A stretch of DNA of 64,000 nt from Quillaja saponaria (lineage: Eukaryota; Streptophyta; Magnoliopsida; Fabales; Quillajaceae). The notes beneath the pieces were generated by a model that saw only the letters and a list, made by a program, of their open reading frames with translations, was not told the DNA's origin and did not search any database. The stretch is from the NCBI GenBank assembly GCA_029379385.1, contig CM055607.1:1860001-1924000 (forward strand). The letters run 5' to 3'. Shown piece by piece: positions 12,541-28,209 of this stretch (the stretch's first letter is position 1; each line of letters opens with the position of its first letter). The position numbers were made by a program, and so were the translations under genes.

Positions 12541-15500
12541 ATGGCTGGTTCAAGTGAAAGATGGATTGATGGTCTACAGTATTCCTCATTGTTCTGGCCT
12601 CCCCCACAAGATGCACAGCAAAGAAAGGTTGGAAACATTTCAAGTTTATTTTAACTTATGTTTAGCTTACTGAATATTAGTTGCTCTTGTTCTTAACTTC
12701 TACTTTCTATTACTTTCATGTTTGGCTTACTCCACATACAAGCCGGTGAATCAAATTCCTATTATCTCCTTATAAAATAGAAGCAGTTAATTTATTATTT
12801 TTTTATTTTAGGGAAACTAATATTTAAAATGCTCACACACATACACACACATATAATTTGCTTATGTATATCGAAAAGAAAAAGGAACTTTAAAAGCTGT
12901 GTAATGAAAAGTAGTCCAGCCCAATAATATTCTTAGGAGTTATATTTTTCGTTGTGTCTCTGTTTATAAAAGTAATATGTTACAATTCAGGTCTGCCTAT
13001 TCTTTATCAGTTTAATGAAATTTATAATTCACAAAACATACGCATGTATGTTTAGCCTATGGGATAAAATTCTGAAGATGGAAGATTTGAAGCTATTGGC
13101 CAATTCTTAGATGTTAGAACAGAATTGTAAAGAATTTTGATTTTTCAGAAATTTTTTCTTGGGAAGTTTCTGAAACACAGGAAATGTAAACATTTTTCAA
13201 CTTTTCAAGTAAAGTTACTTATCTGTTGAGATCAAAATAAACTCTTTCTTTATGAATCTATGCACTTCCTTTCTGATTTTAGAAACGTAGTTTCTATTAT
13301 TTCGTTTACCTGACTGTTATGACTTATTATTTTTGTTTTTTCAACATGTAGGATCAAATTAATGCCTATGTTGAGTATTTTGGTCAGTTTACATCAGAAC
13401 AATTTCCAGAGGATATTGCAGAGGTATGACAGTTGCATTTTTTCAAGGAACTAATCATCCAAAAAGTTTAAGATGTAGATGAGTCCCTATGAATGACTTT
13501 AATTCTCTAACACGCTTCACTATGCAAGTTCTGTGGGCTTAAAAGCGCGAATGGAGCACATAGCCACCACTTACCATGTGCTGTATTGTAGTAATGATAA
13601 TGAATGGACTCTAGACTATTTGTTCAGGAGACCAATGTAACACGTCAGAACCAATACCTATAAGATTAAATTATTAGATAAGAGGCATTTGGCACTGAAC
13701 GTTAGTCTCTTAACGCATCTTTGTTTAGGAATTGACTTGGAAAACTGGCAAAGGCAAAAATAGAACTAATTGTCATAAATGTAATTTAAAAGTTTCTAAT
13801 TTGGTTCAGACTGAAAAGAGATTCCACATGTTGGACCTAAAAAAGAAAAGAAAAGAGATTCCACTTCCAAGAGTTATATCTGAAGTTGTTGTGTGTTCTT
13901 TTTACAGTTAATCCGCAACCGTTATCCATCAAAGGACAAACGCCTTTTCGATGATGTCTTGGGTATTTATTCTTTACCCATGTTAGTTTACGTTATGTCA
14001 ATCAACAAATATGTACCATGTTGATGAAATCTTTTTTTGACTTGCTTACTAACTGCTTTATGTATTTTTCATGCATGTCCAGCAACATTTGTTCTTTATC
14101 ATCCAGAGCATGGGCACGCTGTTGTACTACCAATTATTTCGTGTGTTATTGATGGTACACTAGCCTATGATAAGACGAGCCCTCCATTTGCTTCTTTCAT
14201 ATCCCTTGTCTGCCCAAAAACTGAGGTATAATTCCTTACCAGATAGTCTTCGTTTGCATATTTCCGCTTATATTGAATGTTTTCCTTCTTTACATGTTGT
14301 GTTCCTGGCTTCAATTCTTTTCTTTATATTTGAATCTGTATATGTTATTTTTTCCTTAAATAAGTATAAGACTTGATACTGCTTCATGATAGCTCAATTC
14401 CATGTTCTTTTTCTCTAATTTAGCAGAATGAATACTCAGAACAGTGGGCTCTTGCATGTGGAGAGATTTTGCGAATTTTAACTCATTACAATCGTCCCAT
14501 ATACAAAACGGAAAGACAAAATAGTGAAACAGAAAGAAGCATCAGTGGAAGCCATGCCACAACAAGTGACTCTGCTGTTGGGGAAAATGGCCATACTTCT
14601 TTGATACAACAGGAGAAGAAACCTATAAGGCCTTTGTCACCCTGGATTACTGACATATTGCTTGCTGCACCCCTGGGCATCAGAAGTGATTATTTCCGCT
14701 GGTGAGTACTTGTCAATTAATTGGGGGGTAGGGAGGAATTAAATGAAACGTGGTTACTCTCATATTAGGGCTTCATTTTGTTTACAATTTGTGCGGTTAC
14801 TTATTTGATGGGTTTCAACCCCTTTATTCTATGTTTTGATGTCAATGGAAAGTTTTTTCAAAAAGTCCTAATTAAAGGATTGTTTAACAGGAAGTGAGAA
14901 TTTTCCTAGACAATTGACTGTGAAATGTTTAAAAATAGCTTGTTACTTATCCCTAAGATTCGCATTCTCATTCCTATTCAAGTCCATAAATTTTGTCATG
15001 AATTAACAGGTGCAGTGGTGTTATGGGTAAATATGCTGCTGGAGAACTCAAGCCGCCTACAACTGGTAAGTGGTTCAACGTCTGCTATTCTGTACGAAGT
15101 TTCCAATACATGTAGTACCTGAGACATGTACCATTGTCATGCTTCATTACTTAAAGGTGCAAAAATGTGGTGTACAGAGCCCAGCATCAAGTTGGTTGAA
15201 TAAACAGCCGTACATATCTATTTAGCAGTATTCAGAATCACACTCAAACCCACACATTTCTGAAACTCCTTCCTATCATGAGGAGTACGACCAACAATAG
15301 CTTCTTTCTGATTTCTTGGGTGAATTGCATAACTCTTTCAATGTGATTCCAATATTACTATATTTTAAAATCTTCCTGGGTGCATGAAATTCTTAATTTT
15401 TCCTTTCCTGTTTTCCTTTTGGTGGGACAGTGTGGTACAAAATTTTGTCACACATTACGATTGTCTTAATGCTTATGTTTATCTTCTTGGATATAAGATT

Positions 15501-18500
15501 GAGGAGTTTCACAACTCTAACAAGTTTGTTCTAAGGTCATTTTATTTCCATTTCCTCTTAGGATCTTCACGTGGATCTGGAAAGCATCCTCAGCTCATGC
15601 CATCAACTCCAAGGTGGGCTGTTGCAAATGGTGCTGGTGTTATCTTAAGTGTTTGTGACGAGGAAGTTGCTCGATATGAGACTGCTACTCTAACAGCAGC
15701 TGCTGTCCCTGCACTTCTTCTTCCTCCTCCAACAACAGCTCTGGATGAGCATCTAGTCGCTGGACTACCAGCTCTTGAACCATATGCCCGTCTGTTTCAT
15801 AGGTTAGTTCTGAACCTCCCATTGGTTTCTGATTGGTTCATTCTGTACAAATGCCTGAGTAAATATATATTGAATTTATTCTCTCTTGGATAGGTATTAT
15901 GCCATTGCTACTCCAAGTGCCACCCAAAGACTTCTACTGGGACTTCTAGAAGCACCACCATCATGGGCTCCAGATGCACTTGATGCTGCTGTGCAGCTTG
16001 TGGAACTCCTTCGGGCTGCTGAAGATTATGCTTCTGGAATAAGGGTTAGTTTAATAAATTTAGTATGCAGACATTGAACTATGCTGTAATGCTTAGCCAG
16101 TGACCAATCTCAAATAGTGCCGAACCTCTTTATTTTCATTATTGTGGAAACCAATTTGTAACCTGCATAGGAGAAAGTTGTGAATTCGACTTCGGATTCA
16201 ATTCCATATGTGACTAATATTATTCAACTAAATGCAAAACCTCAAATGTGAATCTCAGGGTTAGAGCAATAAGATGCATATCTCAAACTTATCATTTATT
16301 CAGTTTGAAGGTGCTTATACTTTTTATGTGTTAATAGTATTGGTTATAAGTCTATTACCCTGTCTAAGTGTGTTTCTTAGATGGGTTATTTTTTCCATAA
16401 CAACTAGTGGATGCATTAGGCAATTTTGCCATATGTATGTATAACTTATCATATTATTTATTCAATCCGATGGAGTTCAAACCATCACACGCCACCTTTT
16501 TGGGGTTTGAAGAATGAGTTTGAACATTGAATTCATATTTAAATGTAATAGAGATATATACTCTGTAAGTTACAATACCATATCCAATAGATATGTGCAA
16601 AGGACTATGGTGCATAGAGATAGCTAAGTGTTTTCTGTTGATAATTTTGGAAACCAATTGACTGGTGCATATAGCCTTTTTATTTCATTCATCTAAACTG
16701 ATTTTTTGTTTATGCAGCTTCCTAGGAATTGGATGCATTTGCATTTCTTGCGTGCAATCGGGACTGCAATGTCCATGAGAGCAGGCATAGCTGCTGATGC
16801 TGCAGCTGCACTACTTTTCCGTGTACTTTCACAGCCTGCATTGCTTTTTCCTCCACTCAGACAAGTTGATGGAGTCGAAGTTCAGCATGAGCCTTTGGGT
16901 CACTATATTTCATGCTACAGAAAGCAGGTAGGTCTCATCAGTTCTTTCTTTTCTGTTTCTTTCAGTTACCTTTATAGATGTTAAAAAGTGCTTGATTTTT
17001 CTGGTCAGATTGAAGTTCCATCAGCTGTAGCTACCATTGAAGCGACTGCTCAAGGCATTGCTTCAATGCTTTGTGCCCATGGTCCTGAGGTTGAATGGAG
17101 AATCTGCACCATATGGGAAGCTGCTTATGGGCTGATTCCTCTAAGTTCCTCTGCTGTTGATCTTCCTGAAATCATAGTTGCAACTCCACTGCAGCCTCCC
17201 GTTTTATCATGGAATTTATACATACCTCTGCTTAAGGTCTTGGAATATCTTCCTCGTGGAAGTCCATCTGAAGCTTGTCTCATGAAAATATTTGTAGCCA
17301 CCGTGGAAGCAATTCTTCAAAGAACATTTCCGTCTGATTCCAGTAGAGAACAAACCAGAAGGATAAGATACCTCTCCAGCTTGGGGTCTGCCTCCAAAAA
17401 CCTTGCTGTGGCAGAACTTCGAACGATGGTGCATTCGCTCTTCTTAGAATCATGTGCATCTATTGAGCTTGCTTCCCGCCTACTTTTTGTTGTGTTGACT
17501 GTTTGTGTTAGTCATGAAGCTCACTCAAATGGAAACAAGAAGCCAAGAGGTGAAGAGAATTATTCTCTTGATGAAAGCATTGAGGAATTACAAGATGTGT
17601 CTGAAAAGCAGGAAGAAACAAGAAAGAGGAAAAATAAGAGACAAGGGCCTGTAGCAGCCTTTGATTCTTATGTTTTGGCTGCTGTTTGTGCTCTCGCGTG
17701 TGAGCTGCAGTTATTCCCTTTGATATCAAAGGGAGGTAATCATTCTTTGTCCAACAATATACGGAATGTAGTTAAGCCTGTGAAAAGAAATGGATCTTCC
17801 AATGGATTTCAGCGTGTGAAAAGAAATGGATCTTCCAATGAATTTCAGCCTGTGAAAGTAAATGGGTCTTCACATGAGTTTCAAAGTAGTATTGATTCAG
17901 CAATTCGCCATACACGCAGAATCTTAGCTATTTTAGAGGCTTTATTTTCATTGAAGCCATCTTCTGTTGGTACCTCGTGGAGTTACAGCTCAAATGAGAT
18001 AGTTGCAGCAGCTATGGTTGCTGCCCATGTTTCTGAGCTTTTTAGACAATCTAAAGCTTGCATGCATGCTCTCTCTGTGTTGATGCGCTGTAAATGTGAC
18101 AATGAAATTTTCAGCAGGGCATCATCATTATACAATCTTATTGATATTCACGGCAAAGCTGTTGCATCCATTGTTATCAAGGCAGAGCCACTTGAAGCAA
18201 ACTTGATGCAGGTACCTGTTTGGAAAGAGACCCTCTCTTGTTTTGAGAGCAAAAGACACAATCAGCAAATAAAAAGTAGTTGCTTTGATCCAGGGCAAAC
18301 ATCTGTTCCACAGTGTGAGAATTCTGCGCAGTTAGAAACTAAAGATAAATCTGAGACACCCTCAAATTCAAGTCAAGCAACAGGATATACATTGGGTAAA
18401 AGTATCACAAGTTTTCCGTTAGATGCTTCAGATTTAGCCAACTTCCTCACAAGGGATAGGCACATAGGATTTAATTGCAGTGCTCAAGTTCTTCTCAGAT

Positions 18501-20673
18501 CAGTGCTGGCAGAGAAACAAGAGTTGTGTTTTTCTGTTGTTTCATTGTTATGGCACAAGTTGCTTACATCTCCTGAAACACAACCTAGTGCAGAAAGCAC
18601 TTCTGCTCAACAAGGATGGAGACAGGTATTTAGACATCTCATATATGTATTATTATGTGTTCTTCTTTCTTTCTTGTCTTAGAACATTGTAGCTGTAGTA
18701 GAATAACAGAAATTTAAAGGAATGTTTCCATCATGAAGGAGCTCAGAAGTTTAGCATGAAATATTCATCGCTCCATTTTTACATAAGATTGGCCTCATAA
18801 TTTTGATTGGTAGAGAAGAGAATGGGCTATGCATAACAAACAAACACAATAGACTTTCCTGTTCCTTATTTGGAACCTGTCCCTTTGACAATCTTCACTC
18901 AAAAGTCAAAAGTTGTGCATATAAACCACAAACTTCTTTTGAAGAAGGGATGGCATTTATTCTAGGTTCCTTAATCGTTCTGCAACATGTTCTTGAGATA
19001 TGGGCAGTAGTAATCTTCACTCAGTTTTCTTATTGGTATTCTAGGCAAAGGCATGGTCCTTGGCTTGGTTAATTTTATATCTGAGCTCATAAAATTGATG
19101 AAAATAAACTTTTATTGTTCTCATTCAACGGCCCTAGCAAGTAGAACCATAGAGTTGATAAAGCACAAAGTTTTAGCCTTGTACACGAGAAAGAAATTAT
19201 TCACATTTTGCGGAATATTGTTGAAATTTTGGTAAAGGACCTTCCAACTGAGACACATTAGATAAAATGTATGGTTAAGTATATGGCTATGAATTTTGAA
19301 ATAACAATTTTATTGCTGTTGCACCAAAGCATGCGTCATTGACCATCTTGTCTGTGTTCTTTGGGATATATCTAGGTCGTTGACGCACTATGCAATGTGG
19401 TATCAGCATCACCAACAAAGGCTTCTACAGCAGTTGTTCTTCAGGTCTGTTTTTTTTGTTTATTTTACAATTGTTCACATGATCCCAAGTTTAACTATTA
19501 GCTTAAAAAATGCTGTGAATATTAATCTGATATTCAAGGGGGTGTTTCCTAGCTGGCGTTCCAATTAATAGGCCTAATTTGTTTTTCATCTCAATTACTT
19601 CATCTGATTAGTCATTTTCGTGGATTGTTGCTTGTCAGGCGGAGAGGGAATTGCACCCCTGGATTGCGAAAGATGATGATCAAGGTCAGAAGATGTGGAG
19701 AATCAATCAGAGGATTGTAAAATTGATAGTGGAGCTTATGAGAAATCATGATAGAGCAGAATCATTGGTAATTGTGGCCAGTTCATCAGATTTGCTACTA
19801 CGAGCCACGGATGGTATGCTGGTTGATGGAGAAGCTTGCACTTTACCACAACTAGAGGTAGAATCTAACAAGATTGATATTTCTATTATTCTATGCTATC
19901 TCGCTCCTTTCAGAACTATAGTTGAACTTTTTGCTTCTATTGTGCTTAGACTTTTTCCTTGGTACATATTTTATTTATTATATTGAACTACAACAAGTTT
20001 GCTGAAAATAGGGGACTGGATACTTTGTTATATTTTCCTGTTTTTGTTAAGCTTTTGCTGATACTAACATTTCAATCTTGACAAAATTGGGCAGCTGTTG
20101 GAAGCAACAGCTAGAGCGTTGCAGCCTGTGTTGGAGTGGGGAGAATCTGGATTGGCAGTTGCAGATGGCCTTTCGAACCTGTTGAAGGTAAGCCACTTTC
20201 CCTCATTGAACATCAATAATTCTGGCCTGTGGTGAATAAAGTGTTACATGAAGTGAGCATTTGTAGTTTCTAGAAGTAGCAAGTTCACATTTGAGAAAGG
20301 CAAAACAATGTTGGATAATCTGTTTCAAGTGTCTTAAAAGTCTTGACTGATATGCTTGTGTAATTATGTGCAGTGCCGCCTGCCGGCTACTATCCGATGC
20401 CTATCTCATCCAAGTGCCCTTGTCCGTGCTCTGAGCACGTCAGTTCTTCGTGATATTTTGGTCACTGGTTCCATCAGATTGAGTCATAAACCAAATAGGT
20501 TAAATGGCATCCGTAGCCCCACTTATCAGTTCTTTAATTCAGATGTCGTTGACTGGCAAGCTGATATCGGAAAATGCTTGACATGGGAAGCTCGTAGTCG
20601 ACTTGCAACTGGAATGTCTATTCAGTTCCTTGATATTGCTGCAAAAGAATTAGGTTGTACTATTTCCGTATGA
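12541..20673 (+). CDS. GI: GIGANTEA, circadian clock and flowering-time protein (1195 aa)
   Basis: Fourteen coding exons: 12541-12627, 13352-13423, 13908-13962, 14083-14225, 14427-14701, 15010-15065, 15562-15802, 15894-16044, 16718-16927, 17009-18625, 19376-19444, 19639-19857, 20095-20187, 20374-20673; all have GT-AG borders and compatible phases, total 3588 bases. The product starts MAGSSERWIDGLQYSSLFWP and is highly similar to GIGANTEA along its whole length, including AELIRNRYPSK, VLPIISCVIDGTL and EYSEQWALACGEILRILTHY. GI has no classical domain. It is a large helical nuclear/cytosolic co-chaperone that stabilises ZEITLUPE and FKF1 and links the clock to CONSTANS/FT flowering control. The 5' leader probably contains at least one intron (donor near 11757). 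Unusual: three 12-residue copies of VKxNGSSxxFQ at 17777-17884, which explain a length slightly above the Arabidopsis protein. Exon 5 has a TAGCAG tandem acceptor. No lesion was found. Confidence 0.97.
17777..17884 (+). repeat. In-frame 36-bp repeat x 3 inside GIGANTEA
   Basis: The units encode PVKRNGSSNGFQ, RVKRNGSSNEFQ and PVKVNGSSHEFQ. Units 1 and 2 are nearly identical at the DNA level and unit 3 is more diverged, so the third is likely ancestral and the first two a recent expansion. Confidence 0.9.
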
Positions 20674-21400
20674 AACCATGTAGAAGGGGTGTCGGAATTT
20701 TATTCAATTGAGACTTTCCCAATAGAGAGACAATTTATTGTCTTCAAGGATATGAGTTTGCATTTCAGTCACCTTTTTAATTCCGTTAGTTCAGATATCT
20801 AGCCTCAAATGTCATTCCGGTTAATTTTTTGGCCAAACATGACGTTCTGCAAGGATGGTTGTGTATAGTGACAGCAGACCTAGCCTTAACTAGGCTCTGT
20901 GTTGTTGGATCTTTTTTTTATTTAACTGCCAATACTTGATGTAACCTGTCGTAGAATCTTTGTTGCCTTTTTTTTTGTTATTTTTGGTTTTCAGGCTGGG
21001 CTGCGTTTTACTCGCACCTTAAAAGTAGAAAGTGTGTTGAGCCTATTTTGGAGCTTACAAATTTGTTTCACACGTAAAAATGATGTGCATTTCGTATGTT
21101 CTTGTTAAAAGAAACAATAAATAATCAATTTGAAGTACAGATATATTTTTACAAGAAAAGTGGCTTCACTTAACCAACAGATTTTGGAAATAATAGACTT
21201 TAATGAGTGAGTGGTAATGAAAATAGAAGTTGAAGTATCCATAATTTATGAAAATCTTGATAATCTTCCACTAAAACAGATATGGGAAAATTCTAGGCAA
21301 ATTTGAGGTACATAGCACTGTCATGGATAAGTTACTAGAAACAAGTTATTCACCTCGGTCCTTGAATCATCTAGAAAATTTAGCAAAATTATATGAACTG
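20674..21400. other. GIGANTEA 3' flank
   Basis: T-rich sequence after the stop codon, consistent with a 3' untranslated region ending somewhere between about 20950 and 21120. No further gene is seen before the RPS18 promoter. Confidence 0.5.
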
Positions 21401-21409
21401 AATGGATAA

Positions 21410-21562
21410 TGGGCCAAATGGAACCTAATTTGAAGGCAGCCCAGTCATTAGACAACTTATTTGGGCCTTCGAGCCTGGACGACATAGTTTGCAGTGTGAA
21501 TATTTATGAGGGTAAAATAGTCATTCAGACTGCATAAGTTTTTAGCAGATTACAAAACCCTA
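21410..21562 (+). promoter_or_regulatory. RPS18 promoter: three site II motifs and a telo-box
   Basis: Site II elements TGGGCC at 21410-21415, AGCCCA (TGGGCT in reverse) at 21438-21443 and TGGGCC at 21472-21477 precede a telo-box AAACCCTA at 21555-21562. Site II (TCP-bound) plus telo-box is the usual signature of plant ribosomal-protein promoters and gives coordinated growth-linked expression. Confidence 0.8.
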
Positions 21563-21673
21563 GCGATCCAAAAGCAGAGTATATAGCAAATTCAAACAGT
21601 GTAAATCGCCCATCGCCTCTGAAGCGAGTAGTTGAGACGCTCCTCACTTCCGAGCTCTTTCTCTGCATCGAAA

Positions 21674-23940
<2,267 letters not shown>

Positions 23941-25090
23941 ACTGCTTTGCGTAAAGAATTTCATACATGTATGGTTGGGGAAGCCAACTATTTTGCCATG
24001 ATATGCAACAGATATTTGTTTATATGCAAAATTTTGTGTGAATGTGTCTATTAAGCACTATGATTTTGCATTTATGGTTACAATTTATGGTGTCAGTTAG
24101 GCTCTAGTCGCGGCAACTCCAGCTTTTTTGAATGCATTAGAAATTATTACTTTCTTCGTGATATTCTAAGTGGACAAGGTGGTGTAAAAACCAAATGAAA
24201 CTACATTGGTTTTACGTATTGTAGATGTGCATTGGATTCTTAAAGCTAATGTTTTTCTATAGGTTCATTTGAAAATTTGAACTGGCCCAGAAACCTGTAA
24301 TTGAATATCTGGATAGTGAAAAAAATTAAATTTGATGAAGAACTGGTTTTAGAAGTATTATAACATCAGGTGACAAATGCCACAGAAGTAACAGAATAGG
24401 CATCAAGATGAAAAGTTGTAAACACAGGTTGCCAGTTCAGATCTCAACAGTAGTGACAATTCAAACTCAACAAGGAAATGTAACTTTTAGGCCCTCCTTG
24501 GCCAACATCCAAGTTTTCAAGAAATTATGATAGAATTACAAGTTTCAATAAGCAGATGCACTTGAACAATCAAAACTCAGTTCCGCCAACTTTTAAACAT
24601 AATAAGGATTCTCTTAACGAGTGCACTATTACATATTATGGAACCAAAAAGAATACAGAATGTTTCAGGACTGAGGCTGCTATCCTTTTCTTAGTAATCT
24701 TAGCATAAAAATGTAATGCTTAACCTTGTTCAATGTGCAGGTAAGTAAAAATTCAGAAAAATTAGACAACGACCTAAAATGGAATAGAAGCAATAAAATG
24801 GCATCCAACATCATTTTAATGCACGCACGCTATCAGAGATAATCAAGAAAAAGAATGCTGACTATATTTTCTCTATTATGGAACAGATAAAAATTTGGCT
24901 AGGAACCTAAAGCCTATCAAGGAAATATCCTTTACTCCCCTGATGGGATTCAATACAAAGAAATAAATTAAGAATTACGCAATGAGATTGAGAATAATTA
25001 GAACCAACAAGCAGTAAACTAAGTCAAATAATAAAATATTTCTTAAGAATCATCTATCTCCGTGTGCTTAACTTAGCTAAAGGAAAAAGC
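23941..25090. other. Intergenic region between two convergent genes
   Basis: It contains the 3' flanks of RPS18 (plus strand) and the nucleotide-sugar transporter (minus strand). No ORF or RNA gene is supported. Confidence 0.5.
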
Positions 25091-28000
25091 TTAGTCTTTG
25101 CCACTAAGATCAGTGGATTCCGATACACTACCGTGTTTTTGTTGCCTGCTGATAGGAAGAGAGAGATTCCCACGCTCCTTTCCACCAGGCTTAGATGAAG
25201 CATTTCCGTACCAAATCATTCCAACTACAGCTATTACCATACCAAAAACGACCTGAAGATTAAGACCCTCCTTTCCAAAGAAAAAGAATCCCATAACCAA
25301 AACAAGTATGGTCTTCATATGGCCGAGAACTTGAAAAGAAACAGCAGTAAATCTTCCAATGCATATAAATTGGCTGAGGTTGGTCCCGACTGCAATAGTG
25401 CATGATAGAAACATGAATATCTGTGGACACCAAGACACATACAATGTTGTAAGTGAAGATCCTGCTGAAGTCAAACAACATAAGGGAAAGCTAGAAAATA
25501 ACTAAACTACGAAAGAACGAACATCAACTGTACTGACAGACTAGTAGCTGTTTACCCTTATTTAAATAAGTCTACCAGAAGCAGTATCAATCAACATTAG
25601 AAGTTAAATAATAACCATGAAAACAATATATGTGGATATGTTGTTCAGTAAAACATGAACATCAGGCATATGTTGCACGTCTAGATAACCAACTGCATAC
25701 TATTTAGTGCCTTCATGTAGAGACAAGAGAATGTACAGACGGGAGGTTAAATCGGCATTGCACTACAAATCCACTACATATGTTCCCTTGAAGTTGCATT
25801 TATAGTTATACAGAGAAATAAAAAGACGAAGGACTTCAAAAATACTGGAAGCATATGTTTATGTGATTCAGTCTTGATAAAATCACATTAGATGAAGAAT
25901 ATAGCTAAGGAAAAGATGTGGTACTCACCAGAGAGACTACACTATAGTCATATCTGTCAACCCTTTGGTCCGTCAACCAATAATCTAGAAAGGGCCCTAG
26001 CAACAGCAGAGACACAGCCTGAGCAGGTGCTGTATGTCCCAGCAGGTTGAAAGAACCAAGTGCATACTTCCGTTGGAGAAAATGCACATACTGCACATAT
26101 TAGTGGTGCATGAATTTTGAACAGAGTGATACAAAATGAAAAAATATATATTTAGGCATCACATTGATAAATGAACAGAACATGTCACTGTAACAGTTAA
26201 CAATGAAATTGATATATTCAAAACTCCAATGGAAAATTGATAAGTAGGTAACTGCATATGCATGCAAGAATACGAGTAGGCATACATTGATCATGCTATG
26301 GTATAGTGGCTAGTTTCAGGAAAAGATATCGCAATTGCATGGATCTACCTATCTATTTGTTATGGCTCTCTCTGTCCATGTCTGTGAGTGCCCTTCCACG
26401 TGAGTATATGTGCATTACATTACAAATTGAGGAAAAGAGAACTGAAAACTGAAAACTGAAAACTTACGTATTGTTGCAGGGAAGTGCTCCACACTGCTAT
26501 AAAGGCAGCAATGAATCCTCTGGTATTGACACTCACATCAGTGACAGTGCAAACACCAACTCCCAAGAGAACAATAGCTATACTCAGCTTTGTGTCTCTG
26601 GAGTATCGAATTTTGTCCAACACAACTTCCAATAGGCAGGATACAGGAATCATAGTCAGCTTTGCAATCTGAAAATTATCAACGAGTAATATAAGAATTT
26701 AGAGTTACTAGAATGGATCGATGGCTAAGGCCCAGATTATAACTTGCCTGATAGAAGCCCACTGAGTTCCACATCAGACTAACATTCATCCCAACAATAG
26801 AGAAATTAGCAAAGAAAACAAATTTTAGAAGCTCCGAGAAGGGTAGATGGGAGGGTTGAATGTATCCCATCCACCTTAGAACGGCAGTCATCAAAGTTGT
26901 AGTAGCAAAATGCAGACCCGTTAAAGTTGTAGCTGCAGCCAAAATAAAAAAGTAAAAAAAAAAAAAATTTGTAAGATAAACAAATTGATGAATACAAGGA
27001 ACAAGTCAATTTTCAGAAAAAAAAAAAAAAAAAAACAGGGAAGAGCAACAAAATAATAGAGAAAGTAGAAAAAGAGGAGAAAAGAAAGGCAAGATGGAAA
27101 ATTCTCAAGTACTTCAAACAATAACTGGGATGCAAAGTACACACATAGAGCTACTTGAAATATAACCAAAACTCAAGTAGAACAAAATTATCCCTACTGT
27201 AACAATAAATATTAAACCATAACACCTACCCTAATTACTCCATTAATATATGAAGCCTAATAAAAATATCACGCTGTACGGTTTCAACCACCTCAAGTTG
27301 TCCAACCACCATTATCTTTGCCACATTTGCAAAAATATTACCCTTCTCAAATCATGACTCCTTATTCAGCATATATCAATGGCCACTTTCCACAAACAGC
27401 AGCATTAAGTTATGCTCCTTCCAAAACCCCAAGTTACCGCTTCAAAATTGTCCATAAACATCTCGCCTACATACTAAATCACATTTAAATTAACTCTCCT
27501 AGAAATCACACAAAAACTTCTTTTGCATTTTCTCTGACTCCATGGTTACAAGGCAAACTTGATACAGTACTTTTTGAAAGATTAATATGCTTACTGAACA
27601 TAATTGAAACCCTTGACGATTGAATCCCAAACACTGACGGCCTTAAAGGAGGAATCCCTTTTGAAGATTGATGCATGTCACACCCACTTCAGAAATTATT
27701 TCTTTTGGAAGTGTCAGCAGAAAAATTGATTCCTACTGACTATAAGTTGTACAAAATATTGCTAATAATTTCAAACAAATCTTTCATGTGTTGTCCACTG
27801 CATTGGCTACATGCTTAGTTATTAACAAAACCAACAAAACATTGCAGACATACAAAAAATAATTCCTCCATAGTGATCTATTAAGGTTGCTGAAAACCTG
27901 AGTCCAAGAAAATTACACCAGAGCCCAATAATGTGATTAATCCTAGATTATTAATCTGCACAAGGCAATATTTTTATTTATTAAAGAGAAAAAGAATTTT

Positions 28001-28209
28001 ACTTAGCTGATATGGACTGGAAAATGAAAAATAGATAAATCAACGACAAAAATCCAAAGCATTTTAAAAAGTGATTTACCAAAACTGAATCCATAAGTAG
28101 CCATTAAGGCTTTGTTCACAATGATAATTCCAACAGAAGTGACAACATTAAACATCCAGGCAGCTACATCAACTGCCGCTTTCCTATCTGCCTTGCTAGC
28201 AGGAGCCAT
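25091..28209 (-). CDS. Golgi nucleotide-sugar transporter, UDP-xylose transporter type (335 aa)
   Basis: Five minus-strand exons: 28080-28209, 26748-26932, 26468-26668, 25929-26090, 25091-25420; total 1008 bases. The product starts [20 protein letters not shown] and has about ten hydrophobic helices. Conserved blocks include [45 protein letters not shown] and [17 protein letters not shown], which place it in the NST/TPT (KT) family, closest from memory to Arabidopsis UXT1-3. These antiporters carry UDP-xylose from the cytosol into the Golgi in exchange for nucleotide monophosphate, feeding xylan and xyloglucan synthesis. The C-terminal tail is short, charged and Ser-rich, as in the family. 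The intron after GFYQ begins GC instead of GT (CAG|GCAAGT). Substrate is inferred from similarity; UDP-galactose/rhamnose transporters are more distant relatives. Confidence 0.88.

Noticed and set aside
15384..15893. 169-codon frame as a separate gene
   Set aside because: Its middle is GIGANTEA exon 7 (15562-15802); both ends are intron read-through.
25260..25481. 73-codon minus-strand frame near the transporter last exon
   Set aside because: It is an alternative frame; splice joining of [10 protein letters not shown] to the preceding exon fixes the true frame.
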